This document shows positions 26,881 through 36,098 of a stretch of 64,000 nucleotides of DNA, piece by piece. This DNA comes from Methanobacteriota archaeon. Lineage in GTDB: Archaea; Halobacteriota; Methanomicrobia; Methanomicrobiales; Methanospirillaceae. The DNA lies in assembly GCA_029547605.1 (NCBI GenBank), contig JAKPPB010000033.1, forward strand, positions 47,375 through 111,374. The letters run 5' to 3'. The notes under the pieces were generated by a model, which saw nothing but the letters and a program-made list of their open reading frames with translations, searched no databases and was not told the origin of the DNA. Position 1 is the stretch's first letter. Each line of letters opens with the position of its first letter. The position numbers and the translations under genes were made by a program.

Positions 26881-27321
26881 CTACCAGTTCCTCCTGCCTT
26901 TCAGGAACCCCTCTATCCCCTCTTCATGGAGGATGGCAAGGTTCTTTCGGTGGGCATCGCCGTGGTTTGCCGCCAGGAAATCGATTTTTTCGCAGGCTGC
27001 CTGTGCATCGCACTCCCAGCACCCGGAAAGGCCCTTCTCCCGGCAGCATTTCCTGATCTGGCAGAAAGGAGGCCCTCCGCCTTCCCTGCATCCTTTTTTA
27101 CAGCGGAATTTCATCATCAGGCCAAGGACATCATAGCATTCCTGGTAATTTCCAAAGGCGCGTGCAAACGGCATGGTCGAGAGTGTGCCGGCAAACTTTT
27201 CGTAATGCGCCTTGCGAAGTTCCTTTCTGAGATCGCGTGCGAGATCCGGTATCTTCTGGGAGTACCCATGGCAATCGAGGCAGCAGAGCCCGCAATACGT
27301 GACGAGGGCATCTTCATCCAT
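26881..27321 (-). CDS. DUF3795-like cysteine-rich protein
   Basis: The 146-residue protein has the DUF3795 layout: YCGLCCLDCHGY at the N-terminus, CRKKGCREGGGPPFCQIRKCC-type cysteine clusters in the middle (FRCKKGCRE, FCQIRKCCREKGLSGCWEC), and the closing NLAILHEEGIEGFL. At least twelve cysteines suggest metal or iron-sulfur binding. The function of the family is unknown. It lies upstream of msrA on the same strand with a gap of 114 bases. Upstream, 27322-28165 contains no convincing intact gene. Confidence 0.85.
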   Translation of the reverse strand: MDEDALVTYCGLCCLDCHGYSQKIPDLARDLRKELRKAHYEKFAGTLSTMPFARAFGNYQECYDVLGLMMKFRCKKGCREGGGPPFCQIRKCCREKGLSGCWECDAQAACEKIDFLAANHGDAHRKNLAILHEEGIEGFLKGRRNW

Positions 27322-27591
27322 GAATGGAGGTTGATGTGGGGGATGAATAATACGATCGGGTGCAGGGTGAATGTGATTGGGGGCCCGGAGAGTGCCCCGG
27401 GAGAATGATATCTGTACTCACTGCCGGGAGGCAACAAAGGATGAGAATGGACCAATATCTCACCCGGGCCATCAGGCAGTGGGGAACGGTACCGCATTCT
27501 GCTCCAGTGAAGGCGCAGCCAGTTATTCTCATTCTCCAGGCCAGAATTTTTCCCCACGTGTCTCTTTTGGCCTGGGACAGGGCGTGGGGTG

Positions 27592-27816
27592 AGTTGGTCT
27601 CTCCATCATGGCGATGTCATTGTCATGAGCCTGGAAAACGTTGGCGGTACTGGTTCAGCAAGGGGCAAAGGACTGACAAGATTTACGAACGACGCCTGAA
27701 AATGCGAAAATCCAGACCATGGGATCGGGGCTATTGCGGCCCTTGGAGAGCGCCAAGATTCACGGACGATGGATGTGTTCGTCTTTTGTTGCAGGGACGT
27801 GGACTTCGCTGTCTGA
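27592..27816 (+). pseudogene. Possible decayed coding fragment in a gene-poor stretch
   Basis: The stretch 27322-28165 holds no intact gene I can support. Within it one plus-strand frame reads as protein-like, with MSLENVGGTGSARGKGLTRF, a TGA at 27697, then HGIGAIAALGERQDSRTMD and another TGA at 27814. The Gly-rich and hydrophobic segments interrupted by stops suggest the remnant of a gene. I do not recognise the parent family, and chance cannot be excluded. Confidence 0.2.
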
Positions 27817-28165
27817 ATGCATGCAGTCATCGCCCTCCGGGTGTCTGATGAACGGGAATGCCGTCACCGCCTTTCCCGAGTACATTGAGGAAAGGGTTCA
27901 AGAGCATGGTATCAGGAAGCAGGCTGTCAATGGCTCGTTTTGACGTGTTGCAAGAGTGCAAGACAGGGGGAATAAATTGCCTTATCGGAGAAGAGAGACA
28001 CCCTGCAGTCATGTCCACAATAGAAAGGCGTTACGGGGCAAACAGGCCAGGACGATGCATCTATCGGTTGCCTGCCGGGAAATAGGAGTGGGTGGGCAAC
28101 CCCCCTCGCCTCCCCCCACGCCGCGGAAAACCCTCAAGGATCTTTTCTCCCTCCTCCTCCAAAAG

Positions 28166-28990
28166 TTACCGTGCGTAGGCTTCCACGAGGTCCCTTGCGG
28201 TGATGATCCCGGCGAGCTTCTTCTTCTTCACGAGCGGGAGTCTGCGGATATGCTTCGTTGCCATTATGGTGGCTGCCTCGTGAATGCTTATTCCCGTCGG
28301 TGCGGTGACGAGCATCGGCGAGCAGACCTCCCCGGCTGGGACATCGAGCGATACTCCTTTTGCGATCAGCGCAGAGAGGAGGTCGCGCTCGGTGAATATT
28401 CCCCTCGGGGTGCCTCCTTCTTTCACAATTACGCTCCCTATCCGTTTCTGGCCCATGATCCGGGCCACATCCTCTATCTTCTGATCATCCTCAACGCAGA
28501 CGAGGTCCTTTGTCATGAAGTCATCGACCACGAGCGAAGTCTCCGGGGCGTCCGGCATCTCGCGGATAAGGTCAGAGGCGGTGATCACGCCGCATATCAT
28601 GCCGCACCGGAAGACCGCGAGACGTCCCTTCTTCTTTATCATTGTCCTTGCCGCCTCGCGTATCTCGAGGTCGGGGCAGATCTTGATGAGTGGAAAGGAC
28701 ATCACATCCGAGACCTTTGTCTTCTCCAGGTCCATCCCCCCTGCAAGCACTTTCGAGAGGAGGTCACGCTCGGTGACAATGGCAATCGGAGTGCCGTACT
28801 GCACGACGATCAGACTTCCGATCCGCTTCTCCCCCATGGTTCGGGCAGCCTCCGCCATCGGGGCCTGAGGGGTGGTGACGGCAACCTCAGGGCTCATGAT
28901 GTCAGCTACCTTCCTGTGCCGCTTGTACTCCTGGTAGGCGCGGTCGACCACGCTCTGGAACTCGATCCCGTGTTTCTCTGGTGGAACCAT
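28166..28990 (-). CDS. Four-CBS-domain protein
   Basis: The ATG at 28990, with GGGGATC eight bases upstream, gives 274 residues made of four CBS motifs: KVADIMSPEVAVTTPQAPMA, KVSDVMSFPLIKICPDLEIR, VVDDFMTKDLVCVEDDQKIE and VCSPMLVTAPTGISIHEA, each followed by a RIGS(L/V)IV or RRLPLV strand and a TERDLL or ARDLV helix. Such quadruple-CBS proteins form discs that bind adenine nucleotides or S-adenosyl compounds and regulate a partner; no partner domain is fused here. The upstream region (28991-29423) shows no gene. Confidence 0.9.
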   Translation of the reverse strand: MVPPEKHGIEFQSVVDRAYQEYKRHRKVADIMSPEVAVTTPQAPMAEAARTMGEKRIGSLIVVQYGTPIAIVTERDLLSKVLAGGMDLEKTKVSDVMSFPLIKICPDLEIREAARTMIKKKGRLAVFRCGMICGVITASDLIREMPDAPETSLVVDDFMTKDLVCVEDDQKIEDVARIMGQKRIGSVIVKEGGTPRGIFTERDLLSALIAKGVSLDVPAGEVCSPMLVTAPTGISIHEAATIMATKHIRRLPLVKKKKLAGIITARDLVEAYAR

Positions 28991-29423
28991 ACAGATCCCC
29001 AAATGGTGTGAGAGAACCTCTGGCGGTAAAAATGTTATGCAGGGGTCAGGATGACTGCAGGATACGTGATTCTTCGGAACAGGACTCTCAACTTGTTACA
29101 GGCCGAACGGATCCAATGGTCCTCGTGGGTTATTTGAGAGAACGGTGAGGGTCTCCCTTCTTTGCGGGAGCCGGACCTGTTCCGCGGTTCCTGGTCCCGA
29201 CGACAGGTCATAGGAATGGTGAACCAAATGAATCAGCGGTGGGAAATAATGCCGTCTTTCAAGTGTTTCCGAAAAGAACTGAATGTTTGAGACCACTGCC
29301 CCCGATGACCCAGAAATCATGAAGAAAAGATGTTCACCGAGCACGAAAAAACCGCACACAGCATGGACCCGATCCCCCCGGATACGCCCATAAAGGTGAA
29401 CGCAGAGAGAGAAAAAAGCCTCC

Positions 29424-29608
29424 TCGCTGTTTTGTGTGGGGAGGCGCAATCGAGGTTGTTATCTGTAATATTCATTCAGTCACTGAACCGATACCGGGGC
29501 GTCCTTCGGGGGCGGCGGCGTGCATCGCATGTGGGGGTGTAGGGGCGGATAGCCCCCACAATATGTGTCCGGTTCACCAAACCTATTCACACCAGATTGC
29601 GAAGAGCC
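29424..29608 (+). repeat. Dispersed structured repeat, copy 2
   Basis: 185 bp, one base longer than the other copies. Stem TGAACCG (29484-29490) with CGGTTCA (29570-29576) is intact, and the hairpin GGGGC-GGATA-GCCCC is fully Watson-Crick. The outer stem uses two G.T pairs where CCTATTCAC replaces CCTACCCAC. It lies in the 1.4-kb gene-poor stretch between the CBS and YkgJ genes, bordered by AAAAAA on the left and TTAAAAAA on the right. Confidence 0.8.
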
Positions 29609-29619
29609 TTAAAAAATGA

Positions 29620-30126
29620 CACGCCATGCCATTCCTGGAGAGTCCTCCTTGCGTCTTCACAGTTCCCCATCCTGAAGATCTCCTCCACCCGCGGTTGAAT
29701 ACTCTTTTTATTTTAACCACGTTTCCTGGCACTTTGGGAGAATATGACACCCCCGCTTTTTCTGTCAATGGCGCAGAGGCGGCAATGGACAGGATATGCG
29801 AGTGATGCGCTTATTTGTGTGTGCAGCAGGGATCCTGTGATTTCGGGATTCATAAAGATCTCATACAGGCATTTCATTTCAATATCACCACGTTCCTCGC
29901 TGCACACGGGGAGGGCGAACTTGGCATCGAGTGTCGTGGGAGTGGCACCTGCACCGGAGAAGAGAGGCTCTTTGAGTCCTGATTTTTCCTCGGGTTTCTG
30001 AAGCAGCACGGGGGGGAGTCTTGCGGCTCCCGCCGTACCATTCCAGGATCCACGGTAATTCATCCATTTTTCAGGGATTCCCGTGAGGAAGGCGGCAGGG
30101 CGGCAGTTCATCAGGCAGTAAAACAC
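29620..30126 (-). pseudogene. Possible gene debris, minus strand
   Basis: A single minus-strand frame reads LKEPLFSGAGATPTTLDAKF, then CLYEIFMNPEITGSLLHTQI, reaches a stop at 29713, and continues in the same frame with QPRVEEIFRMGNCEDARR and TLQEWHGVSF. Both sides of the stop look moderately protein-like, which would fit a decayed gene. I recognise no family and the statistical support is weak. Confidence 0.2.
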
Positions 30127-30410
30127 TCTCCCCCATCTTCGATTGGCCTGTCTGCTTTTTGGACATCGGGTACGGCGATGGGACGTTCACCACTACCCTT
30201 CTCACCCATTTCGTCGATGCAGGACAGGTACCTGGTACCAGAGAAATGCTCCTGATCGAGCCCATCCCGGCATTGGCAGCCCTTGCAAAAGACACAGTCC
30301 GTGCTGCCCTTCCCGGTGTGGATGTTGCGGTACGCAATATGCGAACTAAGGATTGTTCCTTACCGATCGGTCATCATTTTGAGATCGCCGTACCTTCCCA
30401 TGGTTCAGGG
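30087..30410 (+). pseudogene. Truncated SAM-dependent methyltransferase remnant
   Basis: One open frame encodes a recognisable class-I methyltransferase start: FLDIGYGDGTFTTTLLTHF (motif I, SAM binding), EMLLIEPIPALAALAKDTVR (post-I acidic strand) and VAVRNMRTKDCSLPIGHHFE, leading to IAVPSHG where motif II would fall. After that the frame runs antisense through the neighbouring YkgJ-like gene and stops resembling a methyltransferase, so the 3' two thirds are missing. No proper start codon precedes motif I. It is probably a relic cut by rearrangement. Confidence 0.5.
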
Positions 30411-30803
30411 TGTCTTCTCGCGGCAGGCCTGGCACCGGATATACTGGTAATCGCCGTTGTTGCAGTTCCATGGGGCGTACTCCCTGCAGACCGCCGGACG
30501 GACATCGTGGATGCGGCAGGAAGCGGTCCCGTCCGCCAGTCTGCTGAGGAACGGACAGTGTCGCAACGGCCGGCCGGAAGGGTCCTGCCAGTAACGCACC
30601 TTTTTGATGCGAGGGATATCGCCGGATGCAATTCCGGTACCGCTCGCCTTTTTCCCGCCCTCCAGGAATACTGTCACGTGCTGCAGGATCTCCTCCCGGT
30701 TGTGTTCAATCCAGGGACGGAGATCTTCGGGAAAACCCCATTGCCCCCACCCCCACCGCTCGCAGCAGTGCCCGCACTGCCTGCATATCTGTCCCGTGGT
30801 CAC
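30405..30803 (-). CDS. YkgJ-type CxxCxxxxC zinc/iron-sulfur cluster protein
   Basis: From a GTG at 30803 the 132 residues open with ICRQCGHCCERWGWG, the family's N-terminal CxxCxxCC cluster, and later show CPFLSRLADGTASCRIHDVRPAVCREYAPWNC, the matching C-terminal cluster. These proteins bind a metal or an Fe-S centre; their job is unknown. The start is uncertain because the frame stays open into the thrS end; I prefer the GTG that clears thrS and lies just before the cluster. Confidence 0.75.
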   Translation of the reverse strand: MTTGQICRQCGHCCERWGWGQWGFPEDLRPWIEHNREEILQHVTVFLEGGKKASGTGIASGDIPRIKKVRYWQDPSGRPLRHCPFLSRLADGTASCRIHDVRPAVCREYAPWNCNNGDYQYIRCQACREKTP

Positions 30804-30831
30804 GTCAGAAGAGTGTGTGTGCAGGGCCACA

Positions 30832-30839
30832 AAAAAAAG
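30832..30839 (-). terminator. T8 tract after thrS
   Basis: Eight consecutive T residues on the minus strand, 30 bases beyond the thrS stop codon. This fits an archaeal U-tract terminator separating thrS from the YkgJ-like gene. Confidence 0.55.
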
Positions 30840-30868
30840 ATGGGTATTGATCTTACGGCGGGCGCTCT

Positions 30869-32698
30869 TCAGATATACCGGGCCTTCTTTGAGAGCTTCA
30901 TCGGGGTATAGAGCGGCCGGAACGGCATGGTGCCACAATCTGCATGGACCAGTGCCACGAGGTCGGAAAGGGTAAACGACTCCTTGAAGGGCTTGTTCGG
31001 CTCGGACTTTGACCTGATGGTGACCGTGAGTCTCCCGCTCTCAACCTCCGCGTCACCGACGACGACCACGTAAGGTACCCAGTCCATACCCGCCTCCCGA
31101 ACCTTTTTGCCGACACTCTCGTCGCGGTCGTCAAGGTCGGCACGGATCTTTCTTGAGTTCAGGTCGGCTGCGATCTTCTCGGCAAAGGAGAGGTGGCGCT
31201 CGGCGACGGGAATTACCCGTACCTGTGAGGGTGAGAGCCAGGTGGGAAGCCGCGGGACTTTCTGCCTGGCGGTGCTCTCGAGGATGGCGCAGATGACGCG
31301 CTCCACGGAGCCGGTTGGGGAGCAGTGGAGGATCGGGGGGTGGACTTCCTCTCCGTCAAGGTGGTACCTGATGTTGAACCGGTGCGAGCTCTCGACGTCG
31401 ATCTGGACCGTGGGGTTCTCGATGGGCCTGCCCTGTCCGTCGATCGCCGCGAGGTCGACCTTTGCGACCCAGTAGTGGACACGCGCGGAGAGGACCTCGA
31501 TGAGCATCGGGCAGCCCGAGATCTTCACCATCCGTGCGACCCAATCCTTGTGCTCATCGTAGAAGTCCCTCGTGCATCGGATCACGCCAACGAGCTCGGT
31601 CCCGAAGTCCCTGCCGGTCTCCCAGCCCATCAGGAGCTGCTCCTCGAAGCACTGGAGGGCCTCTGGCATGTCAGTGCAGAGAGAGTGCATGTCGGGCATC
31701 GTGAACGCCCGGAGTCGCTTGAGCCCAATCACCTCCCCCTTCTGCTCGTGCCGGAACGAGTAGGTGGAGAGCTCATACATCTTCATCGGAAGGGTGTTAG
31801 GGGAGATGTGCATGTCCCGCATGATGGAGAACATCCCAAAGCACGCAGCAAACCGGAGCATCATGTTCCTTGTCCCGCTCTTGAACCGGTACTGCCGCTC
31901 CCCGAACTTGTCGGCATGCTCGAAGATTGCCCGGTCGCCGAGGTCGTACATCACCGGGGTCTCGACCGGCGTTGCCCCGTAGGGAAGGACCTTCTGGAGG
32001 ACGTAGTCGGCAAGGAGGTCTCGGATCAGTTTTCCCTTCGGCATCCACCTGAGATGCCCGACGTCTGAGACCGGCTCGTAGTCCACGAGTTCCTTGCTCC
32101 TCATCAGTTCGACGTGGATGGGCTCGCCGCCCCCCTCTGCGGGCTCGCCGAGTTCTTTTTTGAGGAGGCAGCCAAAAGAGGAGTCGTCCATGAACATCTT
32201 CGGGTCATGCCGTTTCCCGTCGGGAGTGAGGACAAAGAACTCGTGGGTGATCTCTTTCTTCTCTGCTTTTTTGCCCTCCTCGGGTGGGAGGATGGTCTTT
32301 GAGAGCTCCGACAGCGGGTGGCCCTTACAGGAGATGCGGAAGGACTTGTACCATCCAAATGGCGCCCTGGTCACGTCAAAACCAATGTCCACAAGGAGGT
32401 GCTCGAGCATCTTGAGGGCCTCGACTGCCGCATCGGGCCTCGCAAGGTCGCTTGAGAGGTGGGCATAAGGGTAAAGGACGATGTTCTCCACCGAGAGCTG
32501 ATCGGCGGTCTTTCCGATCTCCTCGCCGGCGAGTTCGACCACGCCGGGGATGTCGTCTTCATCGCCAGCCTCTACGGCGCAGAAGACAGTGAGGGCCTCC
32601 TCCTTGAATCCCTTCAACGGCTGACCCTCTTCTGCCATTCCGGTCTTTTTTCTTGCCTCGAATTCAATAAAATCAGAGTGTATCAAGAGAAGTCGCAT
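30869..32698 (-). CDS. thrS: Threonyl-tRNA synthetase, archaeal type
   Basis: At 609 residues with an N-terminal DTD-like editing domain ([20 protein letters not shown] ... [16 protein letters not shown]), this is the archaeal form, in which that domain removes mischarged Ser. The class-II core follows with [10 protein letters not shown], the motif-2 region [15 protein letters not shown] and [16 protein letters not shown], and motif 3 in [13 protein letters not shown]. The C-terminal anticodon-binding domain has [21 protein letters not shown]. It acts in the cytosol, charging tRNA-Thr. A clear TATA box lies 52 to 62 bases upstream. No second ThrS is seen in the window. Confidence 0.96.
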   Translation of the reverse strand: MRLLLIHSDFIEFEARKKTGMAEEGQPLKGFKEEALTVFCAVEAGDEDDIPGVVELAGEEIGKTADQLSVENIVLYPYAHLSSDLARPDAAVEALKMLEHLLVDIGFDVTRAPFGWYKSFRISCKGHPLSELSKTILPPEEGKKAEKKEITHEFFVLTPDGKRHDPKMFMDDSSFGCLLKKELGEPAEGGGEPIHVELMRSKELVDYEPVSDVGHLRWMPKGKLIRDLLADYVLQKVLPYGATPVETPVMYDLGDRAIFEHADKFGERQYRFKSGTRNMMLRFAACFGMFSIMRDMHISPNTLPMKMYELSTYSFRHEQKGEVIGLKRLRAFTMPDMHSLCTDMPEALQCFEEQLLMGWETGRDFGTELVGVIRCTRDFYDEHKDWVARMVKISGCPMLIEVLSARVHYWVAKVDLAAIDGQGRPIENPTVQIDVESSHRFNIRYHLDGEEVHPPILHCSPTGSVERVICAILESTARQKVPRLPTWLSPSQVRVIPVAERHLSFAEKIAADLNSRKIRADLDDRDESVGKKVREAGMDWVPYVVVVGDAEVESGRLTVTIRSKSEPNKPFKESFTLSDLVALVHADCGTMPFRPLYTPMKLSKKARYI

Positions 32699-32749
32699 GC
32701 ATTCAGCTCCAATTCCGGTCAGATCATCCCAGATAATTGTGGTTTCATG

Positions 32750-32760
32750 GTGTATATACC
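32750..32760 (-). promoter_or_regulatory. TATA box for thrS
   Basis: On the minus strand the sequence GGTATATACAC lies 52-62 bases before the thrS ATG, immediately after the dcd stop codon. It is the best TATA match in this part and separates thrS from dcd as transcription units. Confidence 0.6.
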
Positions 32761-32763
32761 CAT

Positions 32764-33321
32764 TCAGGGATCGGGCAGGTTCTTGTGGTAGCGGGAGAGC
32801 GTTGCCTGCCGCTGGTCCATGTACTTGGCATCTTTCTTCCTGTCATAGGGTAAGAGAGCCCTCTCGGTCGTGTAAAACACGAGCTGACCGATAGGCATGC
32901 CCGCGTACATCCTCACCGGCCGCTGGTTCACGTTGCACATCTCGAGCGTGATGGAGCCGCGAAAGCCGGCATCGATCCATCCCCCTGTCTGGTGCAGTTC
33001 CACCCCGAGGCGTGCGATGCTGCTCTTGCCCTCGATGCTGGCCACGATGTTGTCGGGCAGGCCTATTACCTCGTATGTCTCGGCGAGCATGAACTGGCCT
33101 GGGTAGAGGATGATCGAGTCGGTGGTGGTCTCGTGCGTGCCCCCGGCGATCGTCTCCCCCTTGTAGGGATCGATCACCTCATCGCCCCTCTCGTACCAGA
33201 CGAAATGGTTCCCGAGGCGGATATCAAGGGAGTTGGGCTGGACGAGCTGCGGATCGAAGGGCTCGACGGTGATAAATCCCCTCTGGACGCGGTCCAGTAT
33301 CTGCCAGTCCACGAGAATCAT
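32764..33321 (-). CDS. dcd: dCTP deaminase (possibly with dUTPase activity)
   Basis: The 185-residue protein starts [16 protein letters not shown] and has the Dcd/dUTPase trimer motifs [63 protein letters not shown] (the Ser-Arg-Glu catalytic region) and MPIGQLVFY. It turns dCTP into dUTP, feeding thymidylate synthesis; some methanogen members also hydrolyse dUTP to dUMP. I cannot separate the mono- from the bifunctional type here. A dCMP deaminase is encoded at 46889, so two routes from dC to dU nucleotides exist in this genome. Confidence 0.95.
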   Translation of the reverse strand: MILVDWQILDRVQRGFITVEPFDPQLVQPNSLDIRLGNHFVWYERGDEVIDPYKGETIAGGTHETTTDSIILYPGQFMLAETYEVIGLPDNIVASIEGKSSIARLGVELHQTGGWIDAGFRGSITLEMCNVNQRPVRMYAGMPIGQLVFYTTERALLPYDRKKDAKYMDQRQATLSRYHKNLPDP

Positions 33322-33395
33322 GAGGATCTGTATGGATCCCGGTAGGGATTAGGATTCCTCTCTTTCCGCAGTGGCCACTCCCATTCCTGGTAGGA

Positions 33396-34370
33396 TCAGG
33401 AGTTGGGAAGGGGAAAAGAGGTGTCCATCCCGGTGACCTCGCTTAAGTAAACTCCCGATCCCAGCCACCACCGGTCATCCACAGGAAGGACATATCCTAT
33501 CTTCATCTCCTGCCGGTTCTCTCTTGCTGGGTTTGGCCAGACGAAGACAATGAACCCGCCGCCGGAACGTGCGGTGTCAGCGAGCGCCTTGATGTTCTTC
33601 ATTCCGAACGGATCGGTCCTCTCTATGAGGCTGGTCCCGATTGCATCCTTCAGGTGGGGGTGGGCAAGGAGTGTCCCGTTGAAGTCGTAGGCGTACAGGT
33701 AATGGGCGTTGGCATCCACGAACAATCCCGAGGCGTTTGAGATCTCTGCGCTCGCCGCCTCCACGCCATGCTCGCGCCCATACGCCGCTCCCCGTTCCAC
33801 GAGGCCCACCATCTCCTCGACTGCCGTCGGATATCTTCCGGGACCCGCACCATCCAGGCCGGAGAAGTAGGTACCCGATGCGATCCACCAGTCCTCTCCG
33901 GCAGGGGAGACATACCCGATCTTCGGGACATAGTCCTCGACAGAAGACTCGTTGATCCCACCGGGAGTAGGGGCAGGGTAGAGGTACGCGATGAAACCCC
34001 CGCCTTGTGCGGCCACGTGCGCCCCAATGCGGATTGCGGGGAGACCGCGGATATCTGTCCAGTTCAGCCGGTTGGTCCCGACGCTCTCCCTCTGGTAGGG
34101 GTGGGCAAGGAGCGTCCCGTTGTAGTCGTAGGCATATACATAGAGGTCGCCTCGGGAAAACGCACCGTCCTCGCGGTTAAACTCGGAGAGCGCGGCCTCT
34201 TTGCCGGCATGTCCCGCGAATGCTGCCGCTTCGTGTACGAAACCAGCCAGGCCAGCTGGCGTCATTCCCGGGCCGCTGTCGTGTGGATGTCCGGGAGCGC
34301 TGCACCCGGAGAGAAGGACTGCGGCAACGAGCACAAGGAAGAATATGCCATGAGTGTGCCTTCGTCTCAT
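33396..34370 (-). CDS. Lipoprotein with two tandem Cache domains
   Basis: The ATG at 34370 precedes a lipoprotein signal ending VLLSGC. The 324 residues hold two homologous Cache_2-like domains: one with LYVYAYDYNGTLLAHPYQRESVG, GGGFIAYLYP and GYVSPAGEDWWIASGTYFSG, and a second with HYLYAYDFNGTLLAHPHLKDAIG, GGGFIVFVWP and GYVLPVDDRWWLGSGVYLSE. They arose by duplication within the gene. Cache domains bind small molecules outside the cell and usually feed a kinase or chemoreceptor; here there is no transmembrane or output domain, so the protein is a free-standing binding lipoprotein. The 270 bases upstream of trmJ show no gene. Confidence 0.9.
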   Translation of the reverse strand: MRRRHTHGIFFLVLVAAVLLSGCSAPGHPHDSGPGMTPAGLAGFVHEAAAFAGHAGKEAALSEFNREDGAFSRGDLYVYAYDYNGTLLAHPYQRESVGTNRLNWTDIRGLPAIRIGAHVAAQGGGFIAYLYPAPTPGGINESSVEDYVPKIGYVSPAGEDWWIASGTYFSGLDGAGPGRYPTAVEEMVGLVERGAAYGREHGVEAASAEISNASGLFVDANAHYLYAYDFNGTLLAHPHLKDAIGTSLIERTDPFGMKNIKALADTARSGGGFIVFVWPNPARENRQEMKIGYVLPVDDRWWLGSGVYLSEVTGMDTSFPLPNS

Positions 34371-34642
34371 GGGGGCACTATTTGGGTGTAACTCACATAA
34401 ATGCCCCGATTTACCTTTTATCGCCCTTTACCGGTATGGGGATATAATGAAAGATTTTTTTGCCCGGTACAGTTGCGTACCCGGTGAGAAGAGGCCTGGA
34501 GGCCGGCGGGAACGCTATTGACCAATTCCTTTTGGCCCATTTGAGTGCTGCGTGGGGGAATCTCGAAGAGAGGACCCACACAACCCCTGCCACGCCTGGC
34601 AGAAGAACCTGCGGGGAAACGGGGGCAAAAAACAGGAGGCGT

Positions 34643-35392
34643 TCATTCATCCGGCATGGCCGGTTCATCGTCAGGCATCTCCTTTTCCGGTCTCTTTCCC
34701 TTGGGGGTGATATACCACTCCGAGCGCCTCATCAGCCCGTGCAAGGTACTCGCCTCCCTTGCGGTCAGGTTTGCCCTCCCGAAGATCCGGCGCATCAGGA
34801 GCATGGTCACGTCGCGCTTGAAATCCGGGTGCCCGATGAGGGTGAGGTACTGGTCGATGTGCTGGTAGAGATGCTCCATCTGTTCCCTCCCGGCAAGAAG
34901 GTACTCCCCGCGGGGGAGAGAGGCAAGTTCGTACGCGATGATCGCGACGGCATGGGAGAGGTTCAGGATCGGGTATTCCGCCGACGTAGGAATCGTGCAT
35001 ATGACGTCGGATTTTCGAATCTCCCTGTTGTTCAGTCCCCAGTTCTCCCGCCCGAAGAGGACGGACACTCTCCCCCGGCATGGTTCGATGAGCCTTCGGA
35101 TCTCCCGGGGTGTATAATAGGGCATCCTCATGGGGTTGCAGATCGACTTGCTCAGTTCGCCAGTTGTCGCAATGACACAATCGCTCCCCGAGAAGACCTC
35201 CTCGAGTGTCAGCCGCCTCGCTGATTCGAGGACGTCCCTTGCGTGTCCTGCCCTTGCGATGGCGTCATCTCCGAGCGGGCATGGGTCCACGAGGACCAGC
35301 TGCGTGAACCCGAAGTTCTTGATGGCACGAGCGGCGAACCCGACATTCCCCTCGTAGAGGGGCTGGACCAGGACAAACTCAACGTCGGGCAT
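34643..35392 (-). CDS. trmJ: tRNA/rRNA methyltransferase, TrmJ/SpoU family
   Basis: The 249 residues begin VEFVLVQPLYEGNVGFAARAIKNFGF, the SPOUT motif-1 region with an Asn-Gly-Ala-Arg set, and continue with VSVLFGRENWGLNN (motif 2, SAM knot) and TSAEYPILNLSHAVAIIAYEL (motif 3). These match TrmJ, which 2'-O-methylates position 32 of tRNAs. A charged C-terminal extension (~90 residues) follows. It lies seven bases after GGGP synthase and ends the gatC-to-trmJ operon. Confidence 0.88.
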   Translation of the reverse strand: MPDVEFVLVQPLYEGNVGFAARAIKNFGFTQLVLVDPCPLGDDAIARAGHARDVLESARRLTLEEVFSGSDCVIATTGELSKSICNPMRMPYYTPREIRRLIEPCRGRVSVLFGRENWGLNNREIRKSDVICTIPTSAEYPILNLSHAVAIIAYELASLPRGEYLLAGREQMEHLYQHIDQYLTLIGHPDFKRDVTMLLMRRIFGRANLTAREASTLHGLMRRSEWYITPKGKRPEKEMPDDEPAMPDE

Positions 35393-35399
35393 CCCCTGC

Positions 35400-36086
35400 C
35401 TACTGGATGGCCCTGACGGTGGCCTTCAGCACGTCGATGCCCTGGTCGTAGACAGCGTTTCCTACGACAATCGTGTCTGCGTATTTGGCCATCTCCGCCG
35501 CACGTTCCGGGGAGTTGATGCCGCCCCCGTAATACAGGACAGAGGAGTCAAGCGCGTCGGAGACGGCCTTCACCACCGAGGGATTCCCATACATCCCGCT
35601 GTACTCGATATAGACGATTGGGAAGTGGAAGTACCTCTCGGCGAGCGTAGCGTATGCAGCGACCTCGGGGGGTGAGAGGGAGCAGTTTGCACGTGTCACT
35701 TTCCCCACCGCCGAGTTGGGGTTGAGGACGATGTACGCCTCCGGCACCACCCGATCCCAGTCGATCTCCTGCTGCTGCACCCACTGCCAGTGCTTTCCCA
35801 CGATCCAGCCGACGTCCTGGGTGTTCATTACGCTCGGGATGAAGAGAAAATCGATCCCCTCAGCGATCACTGCCTCGGGCCCCGCCGGCTCCACCACGAG
35901 GGGGAGACCGTACCGCGCCACCTGCCTCAGGAGTTCCTGCATGTTCTCCTTTGTCACGTTCAGGGTCCCCGAGAGCATCAGGGCATCGGTCCCGCTTGTG
36001 ACGACCCCGGTGATCGCATCGGGTGTCAGCTGCTTGTCGGGGTCAAGCTTGGTCACGTGGTTCCAGCTCTTCCAGTTGATGTGCAT
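35400..36086 (-). CDS. Geranylgeranylglyceryl phosphate synthase
   Basis: This PcrB/GGGPS-family enzyme joins geranylgeranyl diphosphate to sn-glycerol-1-phosphate, the first committed step of archaeal ether lipids. The 228 residues are a TIM barrel: HVTKLDPDKQL at the start, VTSGTDALMLSGTLNVT, VVEPAGPEAV, FLFIPSVMNTQDVGWIVGKHW, IVYIEYSGMYGNPSVV and the phosphate-binding LYYGGGINSPERA and DTIVVGNAVY. It follows topA by twelve bases. It is the strongest single sign that the host is an archaeon. Confidence 0.95.
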   Translation of the reverse strand: MHINWKSWNHVTKLDPDKQLTPDAITGVVTSGTDALMLSGTLNVTKENMQELLRQVARYGLPLVVEPAGPEAVIAEGIDFLFIPSVMNTQDVGWIVGKHWQWVQQQEIDWDRVVPEAYIVLNPNSAVGKVTRANCSLSPPEVAAYATLAERYFHFPIVYIEYSGMYGNPSVVKAVSDALDSSVLYYGGGINSPERAAEMAKYADTIVVGNAVYDQGIDVLKATVRAIQ

Positions 36087-36098
36087 CAGGCCACTCTC

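Noticed and set aside
27360..27848. 162-codon plus-strand frame
   Set aside because: Trp/Arg/Cys-rich text without hydrophobic periodicity. A different frame in the same stretch looks better, though broken.
30411..30911. Continuation of the methyltransferase frame to 30911
   Set aside because: Beyond about 30410 the frame is antisense to the YkgJ-like gene and thrS and loses methyltransferase motifs. It stays open only by chance.
34411..34668. 85-codon minus-strand frame overlapping the end of trmJ
   Set aside because: It overlaps trmJ's C-terminal codons and shows no family resemblance. The region is more likely the spacer and promoter of the Cache lipoprotein.
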